NCBI GenBank assembly: GCA_007692605.1
Contig: REBS01000113.1
Coordinates: forward strand, 20,546-84,545
Length of the DNA: 64,000 nucleotides
Origin: Gemmatimonadales bacterium
GTDB taxonomy: Bacteria > Gemmatimonadota > Gemmatimonadetes > Longimicrobiales > Gaopeijiaceae
Reading direction: 5' to 3'
A model generated the notes under the pieces. It was not told the DNA's origin. It saw only the letters and a list, made by a program, of their open reading frames with translations, and did not search any database. Position 1 is the first letter of the stretch, and each line of letters starts with the position of its first letter. The position numbers and the translations under genes are program-made. Below, in pieces: positions 35,171 to 43,328 of this stretch.

Positions 35171-35404
35171 TCAGCCGCCACCGACGAAGTGGACGAGTTC
35201 GAGCTGGTCGCCCTCTGCGAGGGTGACCTCGGCGTGCGCCTCGCGGGGGACGATCTCGCGGTTGCGCTCGACCACCACGGTGCCGGGAACGAGCTCCAGC
35301 GCCTCGAGAAGGCCGGCGACCGTGAGTCCCTGTGGGAGCTCACGCTCGTCTCCATTCACGACCAGCGTCATCGTCCGGGCCGAGGGGTCGGTCTTCGAGC
35401 TCAT
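35171..35404 (-). CDS. thiS: Sulfur carrier protein ThiS
   Basis: 77 residues, ubiquitin-like fold, ending in the required C-terminal glycines (VHFVGGG); ThiS usually ends in GG, here there is one more. The core [25 protein letters not shown] and [20 protein letters not shown] are typical. The first 11 residues ([11 protein letters not shown]) extend the usual start; ATG at codon 12 is an alternative. The gene overlaps the upstream thiE-like gene by 4 bp. The carrier is activated by ThiF as an acyl-adenylate and supplies sulfur to ThiG. Confidence 0.93.
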   Translation of the reverse strand: MSSKTDPSARTMTLVVNGDERELPQGLTVAGLLEALELVPGTVVVERNREIVPREAHAEVTLAEGDQLELVHFVGGG

Positions 35405-36060
35405 CGGAGGTCCTCCCTTGAATCGGTTTCGAGCGCAGTCAGGTACCGGTCCAGCGCGTGGGCGGGATCCGGCGCGCCCCAGATGCCGCGGATCACCGCG
35501 ACCCCGTGGGCTCCGGCACTCCGAAGCTCGCCCACCCGCTCCGGCGTCACGCCGCCCACTGCGAGGAGCGGGATCCCTTGGGCCCCGGCCAGGCGCTCCA
35601 CCCGTCCGGGGCCGGCCGGTTCGCGTCCGGGGTGCGACCCGGAGCGGTAGATCGTGCCCACCATAAGGTAGTCGAGATCCTCCCCCGTCGTCTCCCCCTC
35701 ACCGTGGATCGACTGTCCGAGGAGGACCTCGTCGCCGAGCATTGCCCGGGCCTCGGCCGGGGGGAGGCTCCGTCCTCCCAGATGGACGCCGGGGGCCGAT
35801 CGCCCACCTCCGGACACCGACCGCCGCAGCGCCAGCGCGACGTCGACGCGGTCGTTCACCATCAGCTGCGCGCCCGAGGCATCGGCCAGATCGGCGAGTG
35901 CGACCCCCAGGTCATGGAGGTGCCTGCCCGATGTCCGGGGGCCCCGGAGGTGAAAGGCGAGTCGACTCCCGCCCCGTGCCAGCAGAGCCGCAGCCCGTCG
36001 GGCGAGCCCCTCATCGGCCAGCAGCTCGTCGTTCGTGAGCAGGTGAAGGCGCGGAATCAT
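35401..36060 (-). CDS. ThiE/TenI family protein (thiamine phosphate synthase or thiazole tautomerase)
   Basis: 219 residues, TIM barrel of the ThiE/TenI superfamily: [86 protein letters not shown]. ThiE joins thiazole and pyrimidine phosphates; TenI aromatises the thiazole. The phosphate loop [21 protein letters not shown] lacks the ThiE-type GPxFxTxTK pattern and is closer to TenI, but also lacks the TenI histidine, so the choice stays open. Position directly upstream of thiS and thiG favours a role in thiazole formation. It starts 11 bp after fmt. Confidence 0.82.
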   Translation of the reverse strand: MIPRLHLLTNDELLADEGLARRAAALLARGGSRLAFHLRGPRTSGRHLHDLGVALADLADASGAQLMVNDRVDVALALRRSVSGGGRSAPGVHLGGRSLPPAEARAMLGDEVLLGQSIHGEGETTGEDLDYLMVGTIYRSGSHPGREPAGPGRVERLAGAQGIPLLAVGGVTPERVGELRSAGAHGVAVIRGIWGAPDPAHALDRYLTALETDSREDLR

Positions 36061-36071
36061 GGCGGGTCCGG

Positions 36072-37016
36072 TCAGTCGAAGCGGTCCCCGACACTCGGCC
36101 CGCCCCCTCGCAGCCAGTCGGCGCTCTTCATCCGCCGCTTGCCCGGAGGCTGGACCTCGACGAGGCGGAGCGCGCCCTCGCCGGCCGCCACCACGAGCCC
36201 GACCTCGGGATCGGCGCCCAGGACGGTGCCCGGCGGGGCCGCGGGACCGGACTCCCCCTGCTCGTCGACGACCCGGGGCTGAAAGAGTTTCACGGGCTCA
36301 CCGGCGAGGGTGGACCAGGCACCGGGGACCCTATCCATCCCGCGGATGAGGTTCGCCACCTCCCGGGCGGGGCCCGACCAGTCGATCCGGGCCGTCTGTC
36401 GGTCGATCTTCGGCGCCAGCGTCGCCCGCTCGTGATCCTGTTCGCGCGGCTCGAGCAAGCCGACCTCGAGCAGCGCCAGCGCCTCGAGCAGCGCCTCGGC
36501 GCCCAGCTCGGCCAGACGCAGATAGACGCCGGTCGCCGTGTCCCGGGGCTCGATCGGAAGGCGCCGCTGCAGGAGCACCGGGCCCTCGTCCATCCCCTCG
36601 GTCATCTGCATGACCGAGATCCCCGTCTCCGTCAGCCCCCGGATCAGCGCCCAGTTCACCGGGGCCGCGCCCCGCAGCTCCGGAAGCAGCGAGGCGTGCA
36701 CGTTGACCGAGCCGTGCGTGGGGAGCTCCAGGACGCGGGGCACGAGGATATGCCCGTACGCCACGACGACCGAGAGATCGGGAGCGAGCGCCGCCAGCTC
36801 GGCGACGAAGGCGTCTCCCCGGGGACGCTCAGGGGTCAGGACTGGAAGCCCTTCGGCCTCGGCGACCCTTTTTACGGGCGACGCCCTCAGCTTCCGTCCG
36901 CGCCCCGCCGGTCGATCGGGCTGGGTGATCACACCAACCACCTGGAATCCCTCTCCCGTCAGCGCCCGCAGCGACGGCACCGCGAAGTCCGGAGTCCCCC
37001 AGAAGACGATCCTCAC
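36072..37016 (-). CDS. fmt: Methionyl-tRNA formyltransferase
   Basis: 314 residues. It formylates initiator Met-tRNA with 10-formyl-THF. The start RIVFWGTPDFAVPSLRAL, the catalytic region VNVHASLLPELRGAAPVNWAL and MQMTEGMDEGPVLLQ are classical; the C-terminal OB-like domain follows (ARIDWSGPAREVANLIRGMD). The start is GTG overlapping the def stop by 4 bp. The def-fmt pair is the standard arrangement, but the next gene is thiE-like rather than rsmB. Confidence 0.97.
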   Translation of the reverse strand: MRIVFWGTPDFAVPSLRALTGEGFQVVGVITQPDRPAGRGRKLRASPVKRVAEAEGLPVLTPERPRGDAFVAELAALAPDLSVVVAYGHILVPRVLELPTHGSVNVHASLLPELRGAAPVNWALIRGLTETGISVMQMTEGMDEGPVLLQRRLPIEPRDTATGVYLRLAELGAEALLEALALLEVGLLEPREQDHERATLAPKIDRQTARIDWSGPAREVANLIRGMDRVPGAWSTLAGEPVKLFQPRVVDEQGESGPAAPPGTVLGADPEVGLVVAAGEGALRLVEVQPPGKRRMKSADWLRGGGPSVGDRFD

Positions 37017-37528
37017 CCCGGGGCCTCCTCGGCCTGGAGCTTCCGGTACTTCTTGAGGAGCATCCGGCGCTTCAGCGCCGAGAGATGATCGATGAAGAGC
37101 ACTCCTTCGAGATGGTCCACCTCGTGCTGCAGTGCACGGGCGAAGAGCCCCTCGGCCTCGACCTCGATTGGCTCCCCTTCGGGATCAAATCCCTCGAGCC
37201 GAACCCGGGCGGGCCGCCGCACGACCTCGGTGACCCCGGGAATGCTGAGACACCCCTCGGGCTCCTTCTCGGTCTCGTCGGAGCTCTCGACGATGCGGGG
37301 ATTGATCAGGGCGACGCGCCCCTCCTCTCCGCCGGCGCTCACATCGACCACGAGCACCTGCCGCGAGATTCCGATCTGGGGTGCGGCGAGTCCCGCGCCC
37401 TCCTCGTAGACCATGGTCTGAAACATGTCGTCGACGAGCCGACGCAACTCGTCGTCGAAGGTATCGACCGGTGCTGCGGATTCCCGCAGCACCGGATCGC
37501 CGAGATATCGAAGTTCGCGGATCGCCAT
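37013..37528 (-). CDS. def: Peptide deformylase
   Basis: 171 residues. It removes the formyl group from nascent proteins. All three family motifs are present: GAGLAAPQIG, EGCLSIPG and HEVDHLEGVLF (HExDH binds the metal with the motif II cysteine). The N-terminus MAIRELRYLGDPVLRESAAPV is typical. It starts 5 bp after yajC and overlaps fmt by 4 bp. Confidence 0.98.
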   Translation of the reverse strand: MAIRELRYLGDPVLRESAAPVDTFDDELRRLVDDMFQTMVYEEGAGLAAPQIGISRQVLVVDVSAGGEEGRVALINPRIVESSDETEKEPEGCLSIPGVTEVVRRPARVRLEGFDPEGEPIEVEAEGLFARALQHEVDHLEGVLFIDHLSALKRRMLLKKYRKLQAEEAPG

Positions 37529-37533
37529 CGTGC

Positions 37534-37875
37534 TCAGCTGTCCCGGGTCTCGAACTCGTCTTCGACCTTGCGGGCCACCTTCGAGCGTTCGACCACCATC
37601 CGGGTGTTCTCGCCCGTCTTGATGGTGATCCGGTCCTCGCTCAGGTGGACGATCGAGCCGATCACTCCCCCGACGGTGACCACCTCGTCCCCCTTGCGCA
37701 GCGCCTGGATCATCTCGCGGTGACGCTCCTGCTCCTTCCTCTGGGGACGGATCAGGAGCCAGTAGAAGATCGCGAAGATCAATGCGATCTGAACGAGAAT
37801 GACGGTCATGCCGCCCCCACCCTCGGCGGGGGCCATCAGAAGTCCGGAAACCGGTGAAATCACCTTGTGCTCCAT
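37534..37875 (-). CDS. yajC: Preprotein translocase accessory subunit YajC
   Basis: 113 residues. One membrane helix (ILVQIALIFAIFYWLLI) is followed by the signature RPQRKEQERHREMIQALRKGDEVVTVGGVIG. YajC associates with SecDF-YidC at the Sec translocon. The N-terminal 22 residues before MTVILVQ are longer than in most YajC proteins; an internal ATG at codon 23 is possible. It follows tgt by 58 bp, the common tgt-yajC order; secD and secF do not follow here. Confidence 0.95.
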   Translation of the reverse strand: MEHKVISPVSGLLMAPAEGGGGMTVILVQIALIFAIFYWLLIRPQRKEQERHREMIQALRKGDEVVTVGGVIGSIVHLSEDRITIKTGENTRMVVERSKVARKVEDEFETRDS

Positions 37876-37933
37876 GGTTTGTAGTCAGGTCGCCGGGCCC
37901 CTGCCCGGTCGAGGGTGTCGCCGCGCTCGTCGC

Positions 37934-39097
37934 TCATGTCGCTCGTCGGGCTCGCGCCGCCCGATACCGCTCCAGCCAGTCGGAACTCCACGCCGTGAAG
38001 CTCCCCTCGTCGATCCGCCGGCGCGACTCCTCGGCGATCCGATGGAGGAACCGGATATTGTGCATGGAAATCAGTCGATGGGCAAAGGCCTCGCCCGCCA
38101 CGACCATGTGTCGCAGGTACGCCCGGTCGAAGCGGGAGCAGGCGTAGCAGTCGCAGCTCGAATCGAGGGGGCGCGTCGATCCGCGATGGCGCGCCGCCTT
38201 CATATTCACCTGTCCGTCATCGAGGGTCCAGGCGGTCCCGTGTCGGGCGTTGCGAGTGGGCGCCACGCAGTCGAACAGATCGCAGCCGCGCGCGATCGCC
38301 TCGAGCAGATCGTCGGGATAGCCGACACCCATCAGGTAGCGGGGCCGGTCCGCGGGCAGCTCCGGATCGAGCACCTCGAGCGTCTCCCACATCTTCGGCT
38401 TCGGCTCGCCCACCGAGAGCCCCCCGATCGCGACGCCGTCCCAGTCCCCCAGGGCCAGCACCGCCCTGGCGTGTTCCCGACGCAGGTCGGGGTAGACGTT
38501 CCCCTGCACGATCGGGAAAAGGCTCTGTTCGGGGAGGTCGATCTCGGCGATCCGACCCATCTCGTCGAAGTGAGCCCGGCAGCGCTCCAGCCAGCGCAGG
38601 GTCCGCTCGTTGGCGCGGGCGGCCACTGCCCGCTCGCACCCCCCGGGAGGACACTCGTCGAAGGCCATGATGACATCGGCCCCCAGCGTCCGCTGGATCT
38701 CGATCACGGACTCGGGAGTGAACTCGTGCGTCGAGCCGTCGATGTGGCTCTGAAAGATGACCCCGTCGTCGTGAATCTCGCGGATGTCCGAGAGCGAGAA
38801 GACCTGGAAGCCCCCCGAGTCGGTCAGGATCGGTCCGTCCCAGCGCATGAAGGCGTGCAGGCCGCCGAGCTCGCTCACCTCGAGGTGACCGGGTCGCAGG
38901 TAGAGGTGATAGGTGTTCGCGAGAATCATCGTGGAGCCGATCTGGGCGACTTCTTCGGGCGAGAGGGTCTTGACCGCCCCGAGAGTCCCGACGGGCATGA
39001 ACGCCGGCGTCTCGACGGGACCGTGCGGGGTCCGGAAGGTGCCCTTTCGGGCGGAGCCCTCGGTGGCCTCGAGCGCGAACGAGAAGGATCGGCTCAT
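37934..39097 (-). CDS. tgt: tRNA-guanine transglycosylase
   Basis: 387 residues from ATG 39097; the 594-residue track ORF begins in a shadow frame inside queA. It exchanges G34 for preQ1 in GUN-anticodon tRNAs. Motifs are MPVGTLGAVKTLSPEEV, ILTDSGGFQVFSLSDIR (active-site region), GADVIMAFDECPPGG, LFPIVQGNVY, GGLSVGEPKPKMWE, CVAPTRNARHGTAWT and the zinc site CDCYACSRFDRAYLRH. Its ATG overlaps the queA stop by 4 bp, so the two steps of queuosine formation are coupled. Confidence 0.97.
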   Translation of the reverse strand: MSRSFSFALEATEGSARKGTFRTPHGPVETPAFMPVGTLGAVKTLSPEEVAQIGSTMILANTYHLYLRPGHLEVSELGGLHAFMRWDGPILTDSGGFQVFSLSDIREIHDDGVIFQSHIDGSTHEFTPESVIEIQRTLGADVIMAFDECPPGGCERAVAARANERTLRWLERCRAHFDEMGRIAEIDLPEQSLFPIVQGNVYPDLRREHARAVLALGDWDGVAIGGLSVGEPKPKMWETLEVLDPELPADRPRYLMGVGYPDDLLEAIARGCDLFDCVAPTRNARHGTAWTLDDGQVNMKAARHRGSTRPLDSSCDCYACSRFDRAYLRHMVVAGEAFAHRLISMHNIRFLHRIAEESRRRIDEGSFTAWSSDWLERYRAARARRAT

Positions 39098-40179
39098 CCG
39101 GGCTCTCCCGTCGGGGCGCGACGCACGATCGCCATCGCGTCGCCGTAGGAATAGAAGCGGTAGCCTTCGCGGATCGCTTCGGCGTAGGCGGCCATCGTCG
39201 CCCGGTAGCCGGCGAACGCGCCCACCAGCATCAGGAGCGTGGAGCGCGGCAGGTGGAAGTTCGTGATCAGGGCGTCGACGACCCGGAACTCGAAGCCGGG
39301 GGCGATGAACAGCTCGGTCTCGCCGCGGCCCCCGTCCAGCACGCCTTCGAGCGCGGCCGCCTCCAGGGTCCGGACCACCGTCGTGCCCACCGCCCAGACC
39401 CGCCCGCCATGCTCCCGCGTCCTGCGAATCGCCGCAGCGGTCTCTGCAGGAATCTCCCACCGTTCGCTGTGCATGGCATGGTCCGCCACCCGCTCCACCT
39501 CGACGGGTCGGAAGGTGCCGGGACCCACGTGCAGGGTGACGCGGGCGACCTCGACCCCCCGCTCTTCGATCGCCCGGATAAGCGCCGGGGTGAAGTGCAG
39601 GCCGGCGGTGGGTGCGGCCACCGAGCCGGGCACGCGGGCGTAGACGGTCTGGTAGCGCTCGCGATCGAGCGGCTCCTCCTCGCGCTCCATGTAGGGGGGA
39701 AGGGGAAGCCGGCCCCATCGCTCGAGCGCCGCCTCGACCGGCAGCTCCGACTCGAGTCGGACCACCCGCCCGCCGTCCCCGGTGCCGTCTTCGATCACGA
39801 CCTCGAACCCCTCGTCGACCACGACCCGCCGCCCGGGCTTGAGCTTCGATCCGGGGCGGACCAGCGCCTCCCAGCGCCGCTCGTCGCCATCGTCGGTGGG
39901 ACGCAGCAGGAGCACCTCGCAGCGCGCACCGGTCGGCTTGTACCCCAGGAGCCGGACGGGGAGCACGCGGCTCTCGTTGAGCACGAGGAGGTCTCCGGGC
40001 TCCAGGAGCGACGGAAGCTCCGCGAAGGTTCGGTGCTCGGGCTCGGCCTCCCCGACCACCAGGAGGCGGCTGGCGTCGCGGCGCTCGGTCGGGTAGCGGG
40101 CGATCCGACCCTCGGGGAGCTCGTAGTCCCAGGACGAAATCCGCGTCAGATCGACGGGCACGGCCGATTCAGGACTCAA
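39094..40179 (-). CDS. queA: S-adenosylmethionine:tRNA ribosyltransferase-isomerase
   Basis: 361 residues. QueA converts preQ1 at position 34 to epoxyqueuosine using the ribosyl part of SAM. Motifs are [83 protein letters not shown] and [19 protein letters not shown]. The start is uncertain: TTG 40179 overlaps the ruvB stop by 11 bp, while GTG 40161 (VPVDLTRIS) would start shortly after it. It overlaps tgt by 4 bp. Confidence 0.96.
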   Translation of the reverse strand: MSPESAVPVDLTRISSWDYELPEGRIARYPTERRDASRLLVVGEAEPEHRTFAELPSLLEPGDLLVLNESRVLPVRLLGYKPTGARCEVLLLRPTDDGDERRWEALVRPGSKLKPGRRVVVDEGFEVVIEDGTGDGGRVVRLESELPVEAALERWGRLPLPPYMEREEEPLDRERYQTVYARVPGSVAAPTAGLHFTPALIRAIEERGVEVARVTLHVGPGTFRPVEVERVADHAMHSERWEIPAETAAAIRRTREHGGRVWAVGTTVVRTLEAAALEGVLDGGRGETELFIAPGFEFRVVDALITNFHLPRSTLLMLVGAFAGYRATMAAYAEAIREGYRFYSYGDAMAIVRRAPTGEPG

Positions 40180-41206
40180 AGAGGGACGCCTGATCAGTCA
40201 GACCGTCGGGGGGCGTGTAGCCGAACCGTCGGTAGCACCGGGGGGTGGCCATCCGTCCGCGGGGGGTCCGCATCAGGAAGCCCTCCTGGATCAGAAAGGG
40301 CTCGTAGACCTCTTCCAGCGTGCCCTGGTCCTCGCCGATCGCCACGGCGAGCGACGAGAGCCCCACCGGTCCCCCATCGAACTTCTCGAGGATCGTCTGC
40401 AGGATCCGGCCGTCCATCTCGTCGAGGCCGTACTCGTCCACATCGAGCATCTCGAGGGCGGCGGCGGCGACCTCGGTGTCGATCACCCCGTCCGCCCGCA
40501 CCTGGGCATAGTCCCGAACGCGGCGCAGGAGCCGGTTCGCGACCCGGGGGGTGCCCCGCGAGCGTTTGGCCAGCTCGGCGGCGCCCTCGGTCGTGGCTTC
40601 GATTCCCAGGAGCTGTGCGCTGCGGGCCACGATCCGGGCCAGCTCCTCGGGCGGGTAGAAGTTGAGCCGCTGCACGATTCCGAAGCGGGCACGCATCGGG
40701 GCCGTGAGGAGCCCGAAGCGGGTGGTGGCGCCGACGAGGGTGAAGCGCTCGACCCCCATCGTCATGGTCTGCGCGCGGGCTCCTTCCGAGAGCCGGATCT
40801 CGACCTTGTAGTCCTCCATCGCGGGATAGAGGAACTCCTCGAGGATCGGGCGGAGCCGGTGGATCTCGTCGATGAACAGGATGTCTCCCCGCTCCAGGTT
40901 GGTCAGGAGCCCGACCAGGTCCGCCGGCTTCTCGAGCACCGGACCCGAACTGGTGCGCAGCGACACCCCCATCTCTTCGGCCATGAGCGCGGCCAGGGTG
41001 GTCTTGCCCAGCCCCGGAGGGCCGTGGAAGAGGATGTGGTCCAGGGGCTCATCGCGCTGGCTGGCGGCCTCGATGGCGATGCGCAGCGACTCCTTCACCT
41101 TCTCCTGCCCCACGAACTCGTCGAGCTGCCGCGGCCGCAGGGTCGGCTCGGTGCGGGTGTCCTCTTCGAGCGCCTCGGGGGTCGTGACCTCGTGGCGGGC
41201 GCTCAT
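40169..41206 (-). CDS. ruvB: Holliday junction branch migration helicase RuvB
   Basis: 345 residues. AAA+ motor that drives branch migration with RuvA. Features are [19 protein letters not shown], Walker [12 protein letters not shown], Walker [12 protein letters not shown], the RuvB hairpin-region sequence [10 protein letters not shown], sensor [20 protein letters not shown], and the winged-helix C-terminus [21 protein letters not shown] and [13 protein letters not shown]. ruvC, ruvA and ruvB are consecutive with 4-bp overlaps. Confidence 0.98.
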   Translation of the reverse strand: MSARHEVTTPEALEEDTRTEPTLRPRQLDEFVGQEKVKESLRIAIEAASQRDEPLDHILFHGPPGLGKTTLAALMAEEMGVSLRTSSGPVLEKPADLVGLLTNLERGDILFIDEIHRLRPILEEFLYPAMEDYKVEIRLSEGARAQTMTMGVERFTLVGATTRFGLLTAPMRARFGIVQRLNFYPPEELARIVARSAQLLGIEATTEGAAELAKRSRGTPRVANRLLRRVRDYAQVRADGVIDTEVAAAALEMLDVDEYGLDEMDGRILQTILEKFDGGPVGLSSLAVAIGEDQGTLEEVYEPFLIQEGFLMRTPRGRMATPRCYRRFGYTPPDGLTDQASLFES

Positions 41207-41802
41207 CGGTTGGCCAGCGCCCGGCGGATGAGTTCGTCGGGGCCGTCCGCCTTCCCTTCCTTGAGCGCCGCCCGGACCAGGCCGTCGGCCTCGGCGAAGG
41301 GCATGCCGAGGGCGACCAGGGCGCGGACCGCGGCTTCGGCCATCCCCTCCTTCACCTCTTCGGTGCCGTCCCCGCTGACGACCCGAAGGGTCTGGAGGTC
41401 ATCGAGCCGGTCGGCGAGCTCCAGCATGATCTTCTCGGCCTTCTTCTTCCCGATCCCGCTGACCTGCACGAGCGCCGGGATGTCACGGCCCGCGATGATC
41501 TGGACCAGTCGCCGCCCGGAGTAGGTCGACAGCATGGCCAGCGCCAGCTTCCCCCCCACCCCCGAGGCGTTGAGGAGCCGGCTGAAGAGGGTGCGCTCGA
41601 GCGGTTCGATGAAGCCGTAGAGCGCCGAGAGGTCCTCGCGGACCAGGTGGACGGTCCGCAGCTCGATCTCGTCGCCGGGCGCCGGGAGGCGCTGCGCCAC
41701 GGTCAGGGGGACCTCGACCTCATAGACGACGCCCCCCGGGGTCGAGATCTCGACGCGGTCCTCGTCGATCGAGAGGAGGGTCCCGCAGATTCGGGAGATC
41801 AT
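41203..41802 (-). CDS. ruvA: Holliday junction DNA-binding protein RuvA
   Basis: 199 residues from ATG 41802; the track ORF is extended upstream in a shadow frame. RuvA forms the tetramer that holds the junction. The OB domain is [20 protein letters not shown] and ...[22 protein letters not shown]; the helix-hairpin-helix region includes [16 protein letters not shown] and [16 protein letters not shown]; the C-terminal RuvB-binding domain is [22 protein letters not shown]. It overlaps ruvC and ruvB by 4 bp each. Confidence 0.97.
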   Translation of the reverse strand: MISRICGTLLSIDEDRVEISTPGGVVYEVEVPLTVAQRLPAPGDEIELRTVHLVREDLSALYGFIEPLERTLFSRLLNASGVGGKLALAMLSTYSGRRLVQIIAGRDIPALVQVSGIGKKKAEKIMLELADRLDDLQTLRVVSGDGTEEVKEGMAEAAVRALVALGMPFAEADGLVRAALKEGKADGPDELIRRALANR

Positions 41803-42356
41803 GACGGGCTCCGGGCGAAGCGGTGCGGGAGGGCACCCGGAAGCCGACCGTCGACCCCGAGCACGAGATGGCAGAGCGCGCAGGCCACGCCGTCGGCGGC
41901 GTCGGAGGGGCGTGGGGGTTCCTTGAGGCGGAGCTGCTCCTGGACCAGGAGCCCGACCTGATCCTTGGTCGCGCTCCCATGCCCGACGACCGCCTTCTTG
42001 ATCGCGACCGGCGTGTATTCGGCGACCTCGATCTCGAGGCGGGCACCGGCGACCAGGATGGCGCCGCGCGCATGCCCCAGGATGAGGGCGCTCCGGGCGT
42101 TCTTCCCCTGAAAGACGCTCTCGACCGCCACCGTGTCGGGCCGGAAGCGCTCCAGGATCTCGGTGACCCCCTCGAAGATCTCGAGGATCCGGACGGCGAG
42201 TTCCGCCTTCCGGGTGGGACGGATCACCCCGCATTCGAGGAGCCTCATGGTCCCCCCGCGCCGCCTGGCGACGACGCCGTAGCCGGTGGCGATCGAGCCG
42301 GGATCGATCCCCACCACGACGAGCTCTTCGGGATCCCGGTCTCCCCCGGCCGTCAC
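41799..42356 (-). CDS. ruvC: Holliday junction resolvase RuvC
   Basis: 185 residues. Endonuclease that cuts the RuvAB-held junction. The RNase H-like fold is visible in VVGIDPGSIATGYGVV (first catalytic Asp), DTVAVESVFQGKNARSALILG (catalytic Glu), EYTPVAIKKAVVGHGSATKDQV and PSDAADGVACALCH (last catalytic Asp). The start is GTG overlapping the yebC stop (GTGA). The first ten residues (MTAGGDRDPE) are longer than usual. Confidence 0.97.
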   Translation of the reverse strand: MTAGGDRDPEELVVVGIDPGSIATGYGVVARRRGGTMRLLECGVIRPTRKAELAVRILEIFEGVTEILERFRPDTVAVESVFQGKNARSALILGHARGAILVAGARLEIEVAEYTPVAIKKAVVGHGSATKDQVGLLVQEQLRLKEPPRPSDAADGVACALCHLVLGVDGRLPGALPHRFARSPS

Positions 42357-43102
42357 GACATGGCCTCGGCCATGACCGCCTCGTCGATGTCGGCGTTCGA
42401 CGAGACCTCCTGCACGTCGTCGTGGTCGTCGAGGGCGTCCAGGAGCTTCAGGAGTCGCTCGGCGTCGGAGCCGGTCACCGCCATCAGGTTCTTCGGGATC
42501 ATCGCCAGCTCGGCGCGCTCGAACTCGACCCCCGCCTCTCGCAGCTGGTTCTGGACGTCGTGGAAGGAGGCGACCTCGGTCGTGACCACGAACTCACCCG
42601 CCGACTCCGAGACATCTTCGGCGCCGGCCAGGAGGGCCGCCTCGAAGACGGCCTCCTCGTGGTAGCGCGAGGCATCGACGAAGATCTGGCCCTTCCGATC
42701 GAACTGCCACGCCACCGAGCCCGCGGTACCCAGGTTTCCCCCGTGCTTGTCGAGGATGTGCCGGAGCTCGGCTACGGTCCGGTTCTGGTTGTCGGTGGTG
42801 GTCTGGATGAAGAGCGCCACCCCCGAAGGACCGTAGCCCTCGTAGGAGAGTTCCTCGTAATTGACACCCTCGAGTTCGCCGGTGCCCCGCTTGATCGCGC
42901 GCTCGATGTTCTCGAGCGGCATGTTCTCCTGCTTGGCCGTGTCGACCGCGAGCCGAAGCCGCGGGTTGTAGTCCGGGTCGCCCCCACCGTCGCGGGCCGC
43001 CACGGTAATCTCGCGGATGAGCTTGGTGAACATCTTGCCGCGCTTCTGGTCGTTGACGGCCTTCTTCCGCTTGATCTGCGACCATTTGTTGTGTCCGGCC
43101 AC
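42353..43102 (-). CDS. yebC: YebC/PmpR family protein (TACO1-like)
   Basis: 249 residues from GTG 43102, preceded by GGAGG five bases upstream; the 538-residue ORF in the track is a read-through version. The N-terminus AGHNKWSQIKRKKAVNDQKR is the family hallmark, followed by GGDPDYNPRLRLAVDTAKQENMP, YEGYGPSGVALFIQTTTDNQNRT and GAEDVSESAGEFVVTTE. YebC proteins were long called transcription regulators; recent work in bacteria and the mitochondrial TACO1 points to ribosome-associated relief of stalling at difficult sequences such as polyproline. It is the first gene of the long minus-strand run, and shares its position next to ruvC with many bacteria. Confidence 0.97.
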   Translation of the reverse strand: MAGHNKWSQIKRKKAVNDQKRGKMFTKLIREITVAARDGGGDPDYNPRLRLAVDTAKQENMPLENIERAIKRGTGELEGVNYEELSYEGYGPSGVALFIQTTTDNQNRTVAELRHILDKHGGNLGTAGSVAWQFDRKGQIFVDASRYHEEAVFEAALLAGAEDVSESAGEFVVTTEVASFHDVQNQLREAGVEFERAELAMIPKNLMAVTGSDAERLLKLLDALDDHDDVQEVSSNADIDEAVMAEAMS

Positions 43103-43328
43103 GGGGACCTCCGGCTCGCCGGGATTGGGTGTCGTCCATCGGCGCATTCCCGGCGAAGCTCTGCCGCGTCGATGGTGGGATCGGGTGAGTCGCGCCCGAC
43201 CGGCTCGGTTCGATTCGGAATATAGGTCGGTTCGGGGAGGGGCGTCACCCCGGGGTCGTCGCGTTTTCGTCGGACGCCGGGTAGTTTGCGGGCAGCCTCC
43301 CCACATCTCCCGAACCCGTCGACCGCCC

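Noticed and set aside
35111-37016. TPP riboswitch for the thiamine genes
   Set aside because: I looked for a THI-box-like leader before thiE-like and between thiS and thiG; the gaps are 11 and 60 bp and show no such element.
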